Assembly (NCBI GenBank): GCA_038746745.1
Contig: JBCDKJ010000003.1
Span: 40,090 to 104,089, forward strand
Reading direction: 5' to 3'
Length of the DNA: 64,000 nt
Source of the DNA: JANQIO01 sp038746745
GTDB taxonomy: Bacteria; Pseudomonadota; Gammaproteobacteria; Pseudomonadales; Halieaceae
Shown: positions 42,979-52,080 of the stretch, piece after piece
How positions within the stretch are numbered: the first letter of the stretch is position 1
Layout: every line of letters starts with the position of its first letter
Notes under the pieces: model-generated
Seen by the model: only the letters and a program-made list of their open reading frames with translations
Database searches by the model: none
Told to the model about the DNA's origin: nothing
Made by a program: the position numbers and the translations under genes

Positions 42979-45879
42979 TCAGTGTTGTCCGGCAATCAAC
43001 GCGGCGTAGTGCGCTCGTTGAGAGCGGCGGCGGGTAAATTGCCACAGCGCGACCAGTCCCAGCGCCAGCAGCGCCAGAGCGTAGTTCACGTATTCCCAGA
43101 AGCGCTGCTCGCTTTCCTCCATGGGCGGCAGACTGCGATTGAAGTGCGCCAGTGAACGAATGCCCAGCAGTCCCTCGTCCTCCAAGGTCCAGTCCAGCGT
43201 ATTGGCCACCAGTTCCAGAGACCCCAGATACTGAGCGCCGGTCATGGAGCTGAGCGTGCCAAGAATTTGGTCGCGCAGGAAATCGTTGGAGCTGTAAACC
43301 ACCAGCCGCGCAGATTCTGGACTGTGCTCTAACACCTGATCAAATCTGACTGCGTCGTTCTCTGAGCTGTCAGCACTGCTATCACCCTCCGCATCTGCAG
43401 TGGCGTCTGAGGTCTCAGCGTTCTCCAGAAGTGGGGAAGGTTTGCCGGCGAAGAAGGAGTCAAAACGACCCCCGACCACCAAGCCCAGCGTGGCTTGCTG
43501 TGTACTTGCCCCCGGCCGCCAGTCGCTGACGCCGCTGTCTGTGACTCGGGGCAGCACGTCCATGCTGTCGTCAGTCCAGGACTGCTCACTGCTGCTGATA
43601 AGCACCTGAGTATCGCGCTGGGCGTTTTTGTCGGCGTCCACAGTAATGGGTGCCGCCCAGGCCATGGTGAGCTGTGGAATGTTGCGTGTTATGGGATGTT
43701 CCGGGTTGAGCCCAGGCGATCTCGCGTCCACAAAATAGGGGTAGTCCACCATGCGCACCTCCTGAAAGCGGAAGCCCCCGACTTCGCGGGTGACGGGCAC
43801 CGGGAAAGCTGAGTTCTGTGGGTCCAGAACCAGCGTCTTATCCAGAGCAATGCCATGGTGCTTCAGCCAGTTTTCCAGGCCACTGACGCGATTGGTCATG
43901 GCCAGCGTGCCACCACTGAATTGCGACAGGTAGGGTGCGGTCACCAACACTACGCTGCCGCCCTGCATCAGGTACTGATCGATAGCAAAGACGGCTTTGT
44001 CCGACAAATTCTCTGGCGCGACTACCAGCAGCACATCTGCTTCGGCGCTGACACTGCCGTCCTCCAGGTCCTCGACGCGGATGCTGTGATTCTCGGCTAC
44101 CGCCGCCTCCAGGCTGCGATATTGCGGACCGGCCATGCCAAACTGCGCCATCTGTGGGTTCACCTGGGGTGCGGCAATCGCTACCACTTTAGTGAAGCCG
44201 CTGGCGAAGCGCTTCAAACTGGCATCCAGTGCCTGACGGAAATTACCGGCTTCAAAGTCGGTGGGAATTTGTATCACCTGCTGGGCATTTTCCAGCGTGA
44301 GGTAGAAGTAGAAACCCTCGGTGTCGAGCAGGCTGGCCGCCATGGGACGGAAGCCCCACTCCTCTTCAATGCGTCTGGCGACTTCACCGCCATTGGCGTC
44401 GGGGTCCACGAATCGGAAGCTGAAGCGGCCGCCAGCAGTCTCTGTGACTTCGGCCAACTCCTTGCGAATCGCGTCGCGGTAGCCGCGCAGGGTGTCGGGC
44501 AGCCTTTCGTCGGCAGATACGTAGCCCACAAAAGAAAGCTGCTCAGGAATGCTGTCGAACAAGTTGCCGCCCGCGGCGTACTCGTACAGCACCTGCTTGA
44601 TGGCACGCGTCAGGTCAAATTCCGGATTTCGCAGCTGCACCTCCAGGCTGGTAGTGGTGCCAGCTTTCACTTCAATCAAGTCGCCAAACCCCAGCACCTG
44701 ATGACTGTCGCCGTACTGCACCAGCACGTTGAAGTAGGAGTTCACCAGCGCAGCCTGGTAGCGATCGGCCACCTGGAAGGGCACTGCCTGGATTCCGTAC
44801 TTTTGATTGGCCTCCTGCTCCAGGGCCGGATTATCCGCAGGGTCAATCACTTCGACGCGCACCTTGCCCTGGCCGGCCACCTCGTACTCTTTAAGCAGGT
44901 CGCGTAGCTGAGGCACCAGAGGTGCGAGTAAGGGATGGGTTTTGGCGCTGAAGTATCCGCGTAGCAGCAGCGGTTCCTGAAGCTGGGAAAGGTAGCGATG
45001 GGTCGCCTCTGAAATGGAGTAGAGTCGCCCTTCGGTAACGTCCAGACGTAGACTGCTGACCTGGCTCAGCCATAGATTGGCAACCAGTGCGTTGATCAGC
45101 ACCAGTGCTGTGGCCTGTCGCCAGCGGCGATGATGGGAAGCCCCGCCGCTGGACCAGCGCTCCCGCTCCAGGGTGTAGACATTGAGAGCCAGAAACACCA
45201 GTACCAGACTTGTGTAGTAGACAAAGTCTCGCAGGTCGATAACGCCTCGGGTAATAGCGTCGAAGCGCGCACCGGTGGAAAGTCCGCGCAGTAACTCCGC
45301 CGCCGTAGTGCCAAAGAACCCGGTAAAGGTGTCTGTGCCCACTAGATAAAGCAGACTGCACAGCACCACCGCACCGATTAGGCTCACGATCGGGTTGTCA
45401 GTGCGTGAGCTGACAAACAAACCGATGGCGATATACGCGCAACCAAGCAACACAGTGGCCAGATAGCCTGCAACGACCGGGCCCCAGTCGAGGTTGCCCA
45501 GCACGGCTACGGTCATCGGCAGCGGCAGCGTAATCAGCAACGCCAGCAATAACAGAGATTTACAGGCGGCAAACTTGCCCAGCACGAAGTGCCACAGCGG
45601 CACTGGCTGGGTAATCACATGCTCAAGGGTGCCGGTGCGTCGCTCTTCCGACCACATGCGCATGGTGAGCGCAGCACTAAGGAAGATCAGCAGAATAGGC
45701 ATCCACTCAAACAGTGGCCGCACATCCGCCACGTTCCGGGCAAAGAAAGCCTCTCCCCAAAAAAAGGCGAATAACGTCACCGCAGCAAAACTGCCCAGGA
45801 ACAGCCAGGCTACCGGCGAGGCAAAGAAGAGCGTGATCTCTTTACGGCAGATACGCCCGATGGAGCTATCAAGCAGCAT
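42979..45879 (-). CDS. ABC-2 permease fused to GldG-like auxiliary domain
   Basis: Residues 1-250 are a six-span ABC-2 permease (KEITLFFASPVAWLFLGSFA; MWSEERRTGTLEHVITQPV). A further span near 262-282 is followed by a large periplasmic GldG-type domain (LRGYFSAKTHPLLAPLVPQL ... VLLVVAPENLSDKAVFAIDQ) and a last span near 935-955. GldF/GldG-like pairs are usually two genes; here they are one 966-residue protein. The transported substrate is unknown; gliding is not implied in a gammaproteobacterium. It overlaps the ATPase gene by 11 bases. Confidence 0.88.
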   Translation of the reverse strand: MLLDSSIGRICRKEITLFFASPVAWLFLGSFAAVTLFAFFWGEAFFARNVADVRPLFEWMPILLIFLSAALTMRMWSEERRTGTLEHVITQPVPLWHFVLGKFAACKSLLLLALLITLPLPMTVAVLGNLDWGPVVAGYLATVLLGCAYIAIGLFVSSRTDNPIVSLIGAVVLCSLLYLVGTDTFTGFFGTTAAELLRGLSTGARFDAITRGVIDLRDFVYYTSLVLVFLALNVYTLERERWSSGGASHHRRWRQATALVLINALVANLWLSQVSSLRLDVTEGRLYSISEATHRYLSQLQEPLLLRGYFSAKTHPLLAPLVPQLRDLLKEYEVAGQGKVRVEVIDPADNPALEQEANQKYGIQAVPFQVADRYQAALVNSYFNVLVQYGDSHQVLGFGDLIEVKAGTTTSLEVQLRNPEFDLTRAIKQVLYEYAAGGNLFDSIPEQLSFVGYVSADERLPDTLRGYRDAIRKELAEVTETAGGRFSFRFVDPDANGGEVARRIEEEWGFRPMAASLLDTEGFYFYLTLENAQQVIQIPTDFEAGNFRQALDASLKRFASGFTKVVAIAAPQVNPQMAQFGMAGPQYRSLEAAVAENHSIRVEDLEDGSVSAEADVLLVVAPENLSDKAVFAIDQYLMQGGSVVLVTAPYLSQFSGGTLAMTNRVSGLENWLKHHGIALDKTLVLDPQNSAFPVPVTREVGGFRFQEVRMVDYPYFVDARSPGLNPEHPITRNIPQLTMAWAAPITVDADKNAQRDTQVLISSSEQSWTDDSMDVLPRVTDSGVSDWRPGASTQQATLGLVVGGRFDSFFAGKPSPLLENAETSDATADAEGDSSADSSENDAVRFDQVLEHSPESARLVVYSSNDFLRDQILGTLSSMTGAQYLGSLELVANTLDWTLEDEGLLGIRSLAHFNRSLPPMEESEQRFWEYVNYALALLALGLVALWQFTRRRSQRAHYAALIAGQH

Positions 45880-46801
45880 CGCGGCTCACCTCCTGGACCA
45901 AGGCATCCTGACTGACCTCCCGGAACACTGTCTCCAGATCTCTTGCTTCCGGTGCCAGGGTATGCAGCGCGCCGCCCGCATTGATGATGGCCGCAGCCAC
46001 CTCTGCGGCCACAGCGTCGCTGGAGGCGTCGGCGGGTAGCACAACGCGCAGGCCCGGCTCGTCGGCATGTATCTCAAGCTGCGGCAGCAGCTCCCGCAGC
46101 CGATTGGCGCCCAAATCAGTGCCGACCTTGAGTGCGCCGGTGCTGCGCAGGGTTTCGAGATTCTGGTCAACCACCAGCTTGCCGCGGCGAAGAATCAAAG
46201 CGCGGTCACAGATGGCGTCGACTTCCTGCATGATGTGTGTCGAGAGAATCACCGTGGCCCGCTGGGCCAGGGTCGTGATCAGGTCACGCATGTGCTGAGT
46301 CTGGGTAGGATCCAGACCATTGGTGGGCTCATCCAGAATCAGAACTCGAGGGTTGCCAAGCAGCGCTTGAGCCACTCCTACCCGCTGTTTATAGCCGCGC
46401 GAAAGGGTGGCTATACGATCCAGCAACTTGCCTGCCAGCTCGGTGTCATTGATCGCCTGCCGCAGCGCATCCTGACGCGTTGCTCCGGATATTCCTTTAA
46501 GGGTGGCGGCGTAGTCGAGGTAATCAGCAACCGTCATTTCAGGGTAGACCGGCAGGCTTTCCGGGAGATAGCCAAGCCGCTGTTGCACCGCCTGAGGGTC
46601 CAGAGACAGGTCTATGCCGTCGATCTGAATGTCACCGGCGGAGGGTTCAAGATACCCGGACAACATCTTCATGATGGTGGTTTTGCCAGCGCCATTGTGG
46701 CCTAGCAGGCCGACGATTTCGCCAGCCTCAATCGAAAAAGAGACGCCATCTACGGCGAGAAAATCGCCATAGGATCGCGACAGATCTTTCACGCTGATCA
46801 T
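45869..46801 (-). CDS. ABC transporter ATP-binding protein (GldA-like)
   Basis: The 310-residue ATPase has Walker A GHNGAGKTT (about 34-42), signature LSRGYKQRVGVAQAL, Walker B VLILDEPTNGLDP and the H-loop STH. It powers the adjacent permease-GldG fusion. It is the first gene of a leftward operon continuing through DUF4340, feoA and feoB, with 162 bases of noncoding sequence upstream. Confidence 0.94.
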   Translation of the reverse strand: MISVKDLSRSYGDFLAVDGVSFSIEAGEIVGLLGHNGAGKTTIMKMLSGYLEPSAGDIQIDGIDLSLDPQAVQQRLGYLPESLPVYPEMTVADYLDYAATLKGISGATRQDALRQAINDTELAGKLLDRIATLSRGYKQRVGVAQALLGNPRVLILDEPTNGLDPTQTQHMRDLITTLAQRATVILSTHIMQEVDAICDRALILRRGKLVVDQNLETLRSTGALKVGTDLGANRLRELLPQLEIHADEPGLRVVLPADASSDAVAAEVAAAIINAGGALHTLAPEARDLETVFREVSQDALVQEVSRDAA

Positions 46802-46963
46802 CTTGTGCTCCTGATACAGGCCTCTCTGGGCCGCTTACGGTTTCGACAAGCATTTGGGCAGCAAGTGCGGCCGCTCTGTCTGGTACTTATGGGCATTGGT
46901 TTCAGAATCAAGGGTGTATGCAGGCTCTGAGTCGGCTGAGCGTGGAGTCTATCAACGGCACGC

Positions 46964-47716
46964 TCAGGGGAAGAACAGCAACTTAACGATAAACAGCACC
47001 AATACCGTATTCAGCACCCCATTAATCACGCCCTCGCCCTTTTCGATTTGCACATGCGCTGCGATCCAGGCGCCGGTGGCGTTGCCAATTGCCATCGACA
47101 CTCCGGCTATCCACAGAATGTCTATCTGGTTGGCAAAGATGATCAGCGCGACGATGGTATAGGTCATCACGATAAACACCTTGTGCATATTGGTGCTGAC
47201 CAGATCCAGTCCCATCACTCGATGCAACACCGGCATGATGATGAAACCAACGCCGAGTTGAATAAAGCCACCATAGAGCCCTACGCCGACCATGCACAGA
47301 TGGCCCCACAGTAGTTGCCGACGGCCTGGCGCAGCAGACCGCCCGGTCCGTTTGCGGTCTCCGCCCAGCGCCATCACCAGCAACACACCGACCATAATGA
47401 GTGCGAGTACGCGGTTAAACCACACGCCGTCCAGCGTGACTCCCAGTAGCGCGCCTGCAACGGCGCCAGGCAGGGCGCAGGCCGCCAGCGACAGGCTTAA
47501 CCGGAAGTCGGCATGACCGCGACGGAAGAACGCTGTCACAGCGGCGATATTTTGCGCCAGGATAGCGATCCGGTTGGTGCCATTGGCTACCGGGCCAGGC
47601 ACGCCCATGAATACCATGATGGGAACAGTCAGCAGGGAGCCGCCGCCTGCCATGACGTTAAGAAACCCGGCGATCAAGCCAGTGCCGGAAAGGATGGCGA
47701 GCTGCCAGAGTTCCAT
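46964..47716 (-). CDS. TSUP (TauE/SafE-like) permease
   Basis: A 250-residue membrane protein with eight predicted spans and the TSUP signature LIAGFLNVMAGGGSLLTVPIM at the start, repeated in the second half as YGGFIQLGVGFIIMPVL. Family members export sulfite, sulfoacetate or other organosulfur anions. A second TSUP gene is at 50704. Substrate unknown. Confidence 0.9.
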   Translation of the reverse strand: MELWQLAILSGTGLIAGFLNVMAGGGSLLTVPIMVFMGVPGPVANGTNRIAILAQNIAAVTAFFRRGHADFRLSLSLAACALPGAVAGALLGVTLDGVWFNRVLALIMVGVLLVMALGGDRKRTGRSAAPGRRQLLWGHLCMVGVGLYGGFIQLGVGFIIMPVLHRVMGLDLVSTNMHKVFIVMTYTIVALIIFANQIDILWIAGVSMAIGNATGAWIAAHVQIEKGEGVINGVLNTVLVLFIVKLLFFP

Positions 47717-47772
47717 AATGTCAGGGTGCTTGCGTGCGGCATTGGGGCGATCAATGACCGCCCCTGGGCCTA

Positions 47773-49125
47773 TCAGCCAGACGCGGTCCAGGGCTCCCGC
47801 ATGGTGACAAACTCTTCAGCAGCGGTCGGGTGAATTCCTATGGTGGCGTCAAACACAGCTTTGGTAGCACCTGCCTTAAGAGCGATCGCCATACCCTGGA
47901 CGATTTCGCCGGCATCGGGTCCCATCATATGCACGCCGATCACGCGGTCGCTGTCATCGTCAACGATGAGCTTCATAAAGGTGCGTTCGTCGCGCCCACT
48001 GATGGTGTGCTTCATTGGGCGGAAGCTGCTTTTGTACAGAGTAATGTCACCGAATTTATCGCGCGCTTCTTCCTCAGTGAAACCGACGGTTCCAATATTG
48101 GGCTGTGAGAAAACAGCAGAGGGGATAAAGTCGTATTCCACCGCTTTTTCCGCCGGGCCAAACTGCTTACGGGCGAAGGCCATGCCCTCAGCCAGAGCAA
48201 CAGGCGTCAGTTCCATGCCGCCAATGACATCACCGACAGCGAATATGGAGGGCTCGGCAGTGCGAAACTCTTCGTCCACCGCTATATAGCCGCGCTCATC
48301 CAACTCGACCTTCACGTTTTCAAGGCCCAAACCGTCAACGTGAGGTTCCCGTCCGATCGCATACAACACCTGGTCAACCACGATTTCCGTGCGATCAGAC
48401 AGGCTGCAGCGCAAACCTTCCGGAGTGCGCTCGATGCTGTCAATGATGGTATTGAAGCGCAGATCGATGCCCGTTTTGGGAATCTCTTGAGCCGCAAACT
48501 CGCGGATGTCCTGGTCAAAACCGCGCAGGAACAGGGGCCCGCGATACAGCTGTGTCACCTCCGCACCCAGGCCATTAAAAATCCCAGCGAACTCCACCGC
48601 GATATAGCCGCCACCAGCGATAAGGATGCGCTGCGGGAATTCTTCAAGATCGAAGATTTCATTAGAGGTGACCCCCAGCTCCGCGCCAGGGCGGTGATCG
48701 CGTCGCGGCCAACCGCCGGTGGCAATCAGGATTTTTTCTGCACTGTAGTGTTGACCGTTGACCGATACCGTGTGGGCGTCAACGATGCTGGCGCGGCCGT
48801 TAATGACCTCGGCGTCTACACCTGACAGCAAGTTGTCGTAGATAGCGTTCAGGCGCGAAATCTCCTGCTTTTTGTTGTCTCGCAGTGTCGCCCAATCAAA
48901 CTGTTTAGCGCCGCTGTCCCAGCCGAATTCGCGCGCGTCGGAGAACCCTTTGCCGTACTCAGACGCATAGACGTAAAGCTTCTTCGGTACACAGCCGACG
49001 TTGACGCAGGTGCCGCCCATGTAGCGATCTTCAGCTATAGCCACCTTGGCGCCAAAGCCTGCTGCCATGCGCGCGGCTCGTACGCCGCCAGACCCCGCGC
49101 CTATCACGAACAGGTCATAGTCCAT
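47773..49125 (-). CDS. gor: Glutathione-disulfide reductase
   Basis: ATG 49125 is preceded by GAGGAG (8 bases). The 450-residue flavoprotein has FAD motif VIGAGSGGVRAARM, redox cysteines in GGTCVNVGCVPKKLY, the NADPH site IAGGGYIAVEFAG, and the C-terminal His-Glu GIHPTAAEEF. It regenerates glutathione with NADPH, which the GST in the window would consume. It stands alone after the TSUP gene. Confidence 0.95.
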   Translation of the reverse strand: MDYDLFVIGAGSGGVRAARMAAGFGAKVAIAEDRYMGGTCVNVGCVPKKLYVYASEYGKGFSDAREFGWDSGAKQFDWATLRDNKKQEISRLNAIYDNLLSGVDAEVINGRASIVDAHTVSVNGQHYSAEKILIATGGWPRRDHRPGAELGVTSNEIFDLEEFPQRILIAGGGYIAVEFAGIFNGLGAEVTQLYRGPLFLRGFDQDIREFAAQEIPKTGIDLRFNTIIDSIERTPEGLRCSLSDRTEIVVDQVLYAIGREPHVDGLGLENVKVELDERGYIAVDEEFRTAEPSIFAVGDVIGGMELTPVALAEGMAFARKQFGPAEKAVEYDFIPSAVFSQPNIGTVGFTEEEARDKFGDITLYKSSFRPMKHTISGRDERTFMKLIVDDDSDRVIGVHMMGPDAGEIVQGMAIALKAGATKAVFDATIGIHPTAAEEFVTMREPWTASG

Positions 49126-49361
49126 TTGCAAGTCTCCTCATCGCGCTAGTCGCGGGCGCACATCATATCAACGGTGGTGTCATGGGACACCCGCGTCGTC
49201 TATTCAGTTCCAATGCCGAATACGTCGCACAACGCGGCACCGGATGGCGCGAATAGCGAAAACGTACTGGCACTGAAACGCCGGTGGTTCACTGGATCGA
49301 ACTCGTTGCACGTGGGCTGGGGTCTACACTTTCCTGAAATAAGAACGTCAGAGGGAAAGTC

Positions 49362-49802
49362 ATGTTCGATGATGAACATCCCGCCCGTCGGGCATCGCTG
49401 CTGTCACGCGAATACGTGCAAACCCACAACAAAGAAGGCTGGCTTGGCCTCTACGCCGAGGACGCTATCATCGAAGACCCCATCGGGGTTTCCCACCTGG
49501 ACCCTGAGGGAAAAGGGCATCGCGGCCCGGCGGCGCGGGAAGCATTCTGGGACAGCTTTATCGCACCTGCCAATATCACCATAGAAATATTGCAGTCATA
49601 TGCTGCGGGACTCGAGTGCGCCAATCACGTTGTTCTTACCACGCTGATTGATGCGGGCGATGGCAAAATGCTCAAGCAACTGGTGCACGGCGTATTTACC
49701 TATGAGGTCGATACCATGGGCAAGCTGCTGGCACTGCGAGGCTATTGGGAAACTGACAACCCGCAGAATTCACTCACCGAAATTGACGCGGCGACTGCTT
49801 AG
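49362..49802 (+). CDS. SnoaL/NTF2-like protein
   Basis: A 146-residue alpha+beta-barrel protein (YVQTHNKEGWLGLYAEDAIIEDPIGVS, AFWDSFIAPANITIEILQSY) of the SnoaL/ketosteroid-isomerase-like superfamily. The Asp in AIIEDPIG is the typical pocket residue. Members bind or isomerise small hydrophobic compounds; no steroid genes are adjacent, so function is open. It is convergent with the enoyl-CoA hydratase 14 bases on. Confidence 0.8.
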   Translation: MFDDEHPARRASLLSREYVQTHNKEGWLGLYAEDAIIEDPIGVSHLDPEGKGHRGPAAREAFWDSFIAPANITIEILQSYAAGLECANHVVLTTLIDAGDGKMLKQLVHGVFTYEVDTMGKLLALRGYWETDNPQNSLTEIDAATA

Positions 49803-49815
49803 GCGCGCGAGCCTG

Positions 49816-50625
49816 TCATTCCTTGGCGAGGGGTTTAGTCGTGAACGCCTGTCTGGCTGCAGCGGCATCTGCGGTGCTCTGAGTGAGCAGAAATTGGTCG
49901 AGGTCCATGAAGCTGGAGGCATCATTCAGCGCATTGGCGCACTTATTGATCGCCTGTTTCGCCATGCGTAAGGGCACCGGCGGCAACTGCATTGCCTGTG
50001 CCGCCAATTGCTGAGAAAACCTGAGCGCATCGCCTGCTGGGGCGAGATAGTCCACTAGCCCCCACTCTACAGCCGTATCGACAGCAACTGACTCTGCCAA
50101 CAGCAACAGGCGTTTGGTCCGAGCCGGACCGATCAGGCTGACAAAGCGAGGCACGCTTTGCCAGCTCATATTCATGCCCAGTTTGAGCTCCGGGACGAGC
50201 AGGCTTGCGCCCGCGCCTGCGACGCGCCAGTCGCAGGCCACGGCGAGAGCCAGACCACCTCCAATACAGTGACCTTCTATTGCGACAATGGTGATTGCAT
50301 CAAGCGCTTCCCAGGCGGCACACATCTCTGGCCCTAGCGAAAGCGAGCGGCGCTGTTCCAGCATCGGCAGCTCAGCGAGTTCGGCCAGCGCAGGATCGCG
50401 TAAATCCATACCCGCACTGAAGACGGTGGTTTGACCGGTGAGAACAACCGCCCCCACGCTGGTATCCTCTTTGAGCGCCAGGGCCACTTGCCGCAACTCC
50501 TGCATGGTGGCGGTATTGAGCGCATTCACGTTGTTGCCCGTATCAATGCGGACTGTCATTACTTGACCGCTGCGGTGCAAGCTCAGGTGCTGCAGTGTCA
50601 GATGTGCGTAGCTCGGTTCGGTCAC
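49816..50625 (-). CDS. Enoyl-CoA hydratase/isomerase family protein
   Basis: The 269-residue crotonase (starting with GTG) has VFSAGMDLRDPAL and AIEGHCIGGGLALAVACDWR, which form the oxyanion hole, and LLVPELKLGMNMSWQ in the active-site helix region. The Asn-Met substitution for the usual Gly-Gly after the Glu position leaves the reaction unclear. It is divergent from the TSUP gene. Confidence 0.88.
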   Translation of the reverse strand: MTEPSYAHLTLQHLSLHRSGQVMTVRIDTGNNVNALNTATMQELRQVALALKEDTSVGAVVLTGQTTVFSAGMDLRDPALAELAELPMLEQRRSLSLGPEMCAAWEALDAITIVAIEGHCIGGGLALAVACDWRVAGAGASLLVPELKLGMNMSWQSVPRFVSLIGPARTKRLLLLAESVAVDTAVEWGLVDYLAPAGDALRFSQQLAAQAMQLPPVPLRMAKQAINKCANALNDASSFMDLDQFLLTQSTADAAAARQAFTTKPLAKE

Positions 50626-50703
50626 GCGCGTTGTCCTTTTTGTTTGCCGGGCGCTTCGGAATTGTACTTGTGTTTTACCTGGACCATCTATGCAGGCTCG
50701 GCC

Positions 50704-51453
50704 ATGTTAAGTGACCCACTGTTTTACCTGTGCACGATCCCGGCTGTGCTGCTGTATGGCATCGCCAAGGGCGGCTTTGGAGGGCCGGTCTCAGTGCTGT
50801 CTGTGCCCTTAATGGCTCTGGTAATGTCGCCTACCCTGGCCGCCGCCATTCTTCTGCCAATTCTTGTGGTGATGGATGCGCTGGTGGTAAGGACTTACTG
50901 GGGCAAGTTTGATCGCGGTGCGCTCAAGGTCCTGTTGCCGGGCGCGATAGTCGGTGTCGGTTTGGGCTACGCGAGCGCGGAGTACCTTAACGACGGCCTT
51001 ATGCGTCTGATGATTGGCGTGATATCGCTTGTCTTTGGTTTGCAGACCCTGCGCGCCCGAACGGGGGCAAAGTGCAGCGGGCACAACCCGGTGTCGGGTA
51101 GTGCGTTTGGTGCGCTGGCAGGGTTTACCAGCTTCAGTATCCACGCCGGTGGGCCACCTTTCAGCATGTACCTTATTCCCCGTGGTTTGCCTCCACTGCT
51201 GTACGCGGGCACAGGCGGCGTATTCTTTGCGGTGGTCAATCTGGTGAAGCTGATGCCCTATTGGGCACTGGACCAGCTTCCACTGGAGAATCTGGCGCTG
51301 TCGCTGGTGTTGATGCCATTGGCACCGCTGGGAGTAGCAGTTGGCCACCTCCTGGTGAAGCGTTCCGAGGCGGGTTTTTACTATCGGGTAATCAGCGTGT
51401 TTCTGGTGCTGCTGGGTGTGGTGCTGGTGTGGCGTGGTCTGCAGGGGCTATAG
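50704..51453 (+). CDS. TSUP (TauE/SafE-like) permease
   Basis: ATG 50704 starts a 249-residue permease with eight spans and the TSUP signatures LLYGIAKGGFGGPVSVLSVP and GALAGFTSFSIHAGGPPFSMY. Upstream codons in the same frame are not part of it. The last 62 bases overlap the convergent Nudix gene. It is not closely similar by eye to the TSUP protein at 46964. Confidence 0.9.
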   Translation: MLSDPLFYLCTIPAVLLYGIAKGGFGGPVSVLSVPLMALVMSPTLAAAILLPILVVMDALVVRTYWGKFDRGALKVLLPGAIVGVGLGYASAEYLNDGLMRLMIGVISLVFGLQTLRARTGAKCSGHNPVSGSAFGALAGFTSFSIHAGGPPFSMYLIPRGLPPLLYAGTGGVFFAVVNLVKLMPYWALDQLPLENLALSLVLMPLAPLGVAVGHLLVKRSEAGFYYRVISVFLVLLGVVLVWRGLQGL

Positions 51454-51970
51454 ATGCTCCACTGGATGGCTTGGCTGCGAGGGCGCGCAGCTTTTTCGCC
51501 AACACCTTTTCCTGCCCCGGGTAACGCCAGCGCCATTGATCAAAATCCTCAGCTGCCAGATAAAAAGCCTGCTGTATCTCGAACCTGGGTGGGGGGTCAA
51601 TCGCGCCGCTGTCGCTGTGGTGCGCGCAGAAGAAGAGCTGAAAACCGGTATCGAATTCCGCTAACAGACGTTCCGGCCGCAGACGCAAACCGGTTTCCTC
51701 CCAGGTTTCACGAAAAGCGGTACAACGCGCACTTTCCCCTGTCCGCGAGCTGCCTCCCGGCGGGCTTAGAGTACCATTGCGACCCTGCACGACCAGCAGC
51801 GCCCCATTCTTGACCGCAAAACAACCTGCACTGGGCGCGCTGGCGCTCTCCGCGGGTAGTGGGCAGGGTGGCGCGTCGCTCAGGCCACAGCCAGAAAGCC
51901 AAATTGCCGTCAGTAGAGCGGCGGCCCTGGAGAAGAAACCGTCAAAGCTGATTGTTTTCGCCAAAGTCAT
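51392..51970 (-). CDS. Lipoprotein Nudix hydrolase
   Basis: Residues 1-28 form a lipoprotein signal peptide (AALLTAIWLSGC, Cys28). Residues 73-95 carry a complete Nudix box, G-x5-E-x7-REXXEE-x-G (GSSRTGESARCTAFRETWEE then TG). Nudix enzymes hydrolyse nucleoside diphosphate linkages and are nearly always cytoplasmic, so an exported one is odd; an envelope pyrophosphate substrate can be imagined but not shown. The last 62 bases run antisense to the TSUP gene end. Confidence 0.82.
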   Translation of the reverse strand: MTLAKTISFDGFFSRAAALLTAIWLSGCGLSDAPPCPLPAESASAPSAGCFAVKNGALLVVQGRNGTLSPPGGSSRTGESARCTAFRETWEETGLRLRPERLLAEFDTGFQLFFCAHHSDSGAIDPPPRFEIQQAFYLAAEDFDQWRWRYPGQEKVLAKKLRALAAKPSSGASIAPADHATPAPHPAAPETR

Positions 51971-52080
51971 TTGCTAGCTTCAATTCGCAGTCTCGCACGC
52001 ACTCCGAAGCCGACTGCCTGCGTTAACAATAATAGTTTGTAGCAATTCCCTGTAGCTGGCAGGGACACGAAGGGTTGGTC

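Noticed and set aside
43855..44907. 350-residue rightward open frame
   Set aside because: It lies wholly antisense to the permease-GldG gene, has no recognisable domain or start signals, and arises from the high G+C third-position pattern of that gene.
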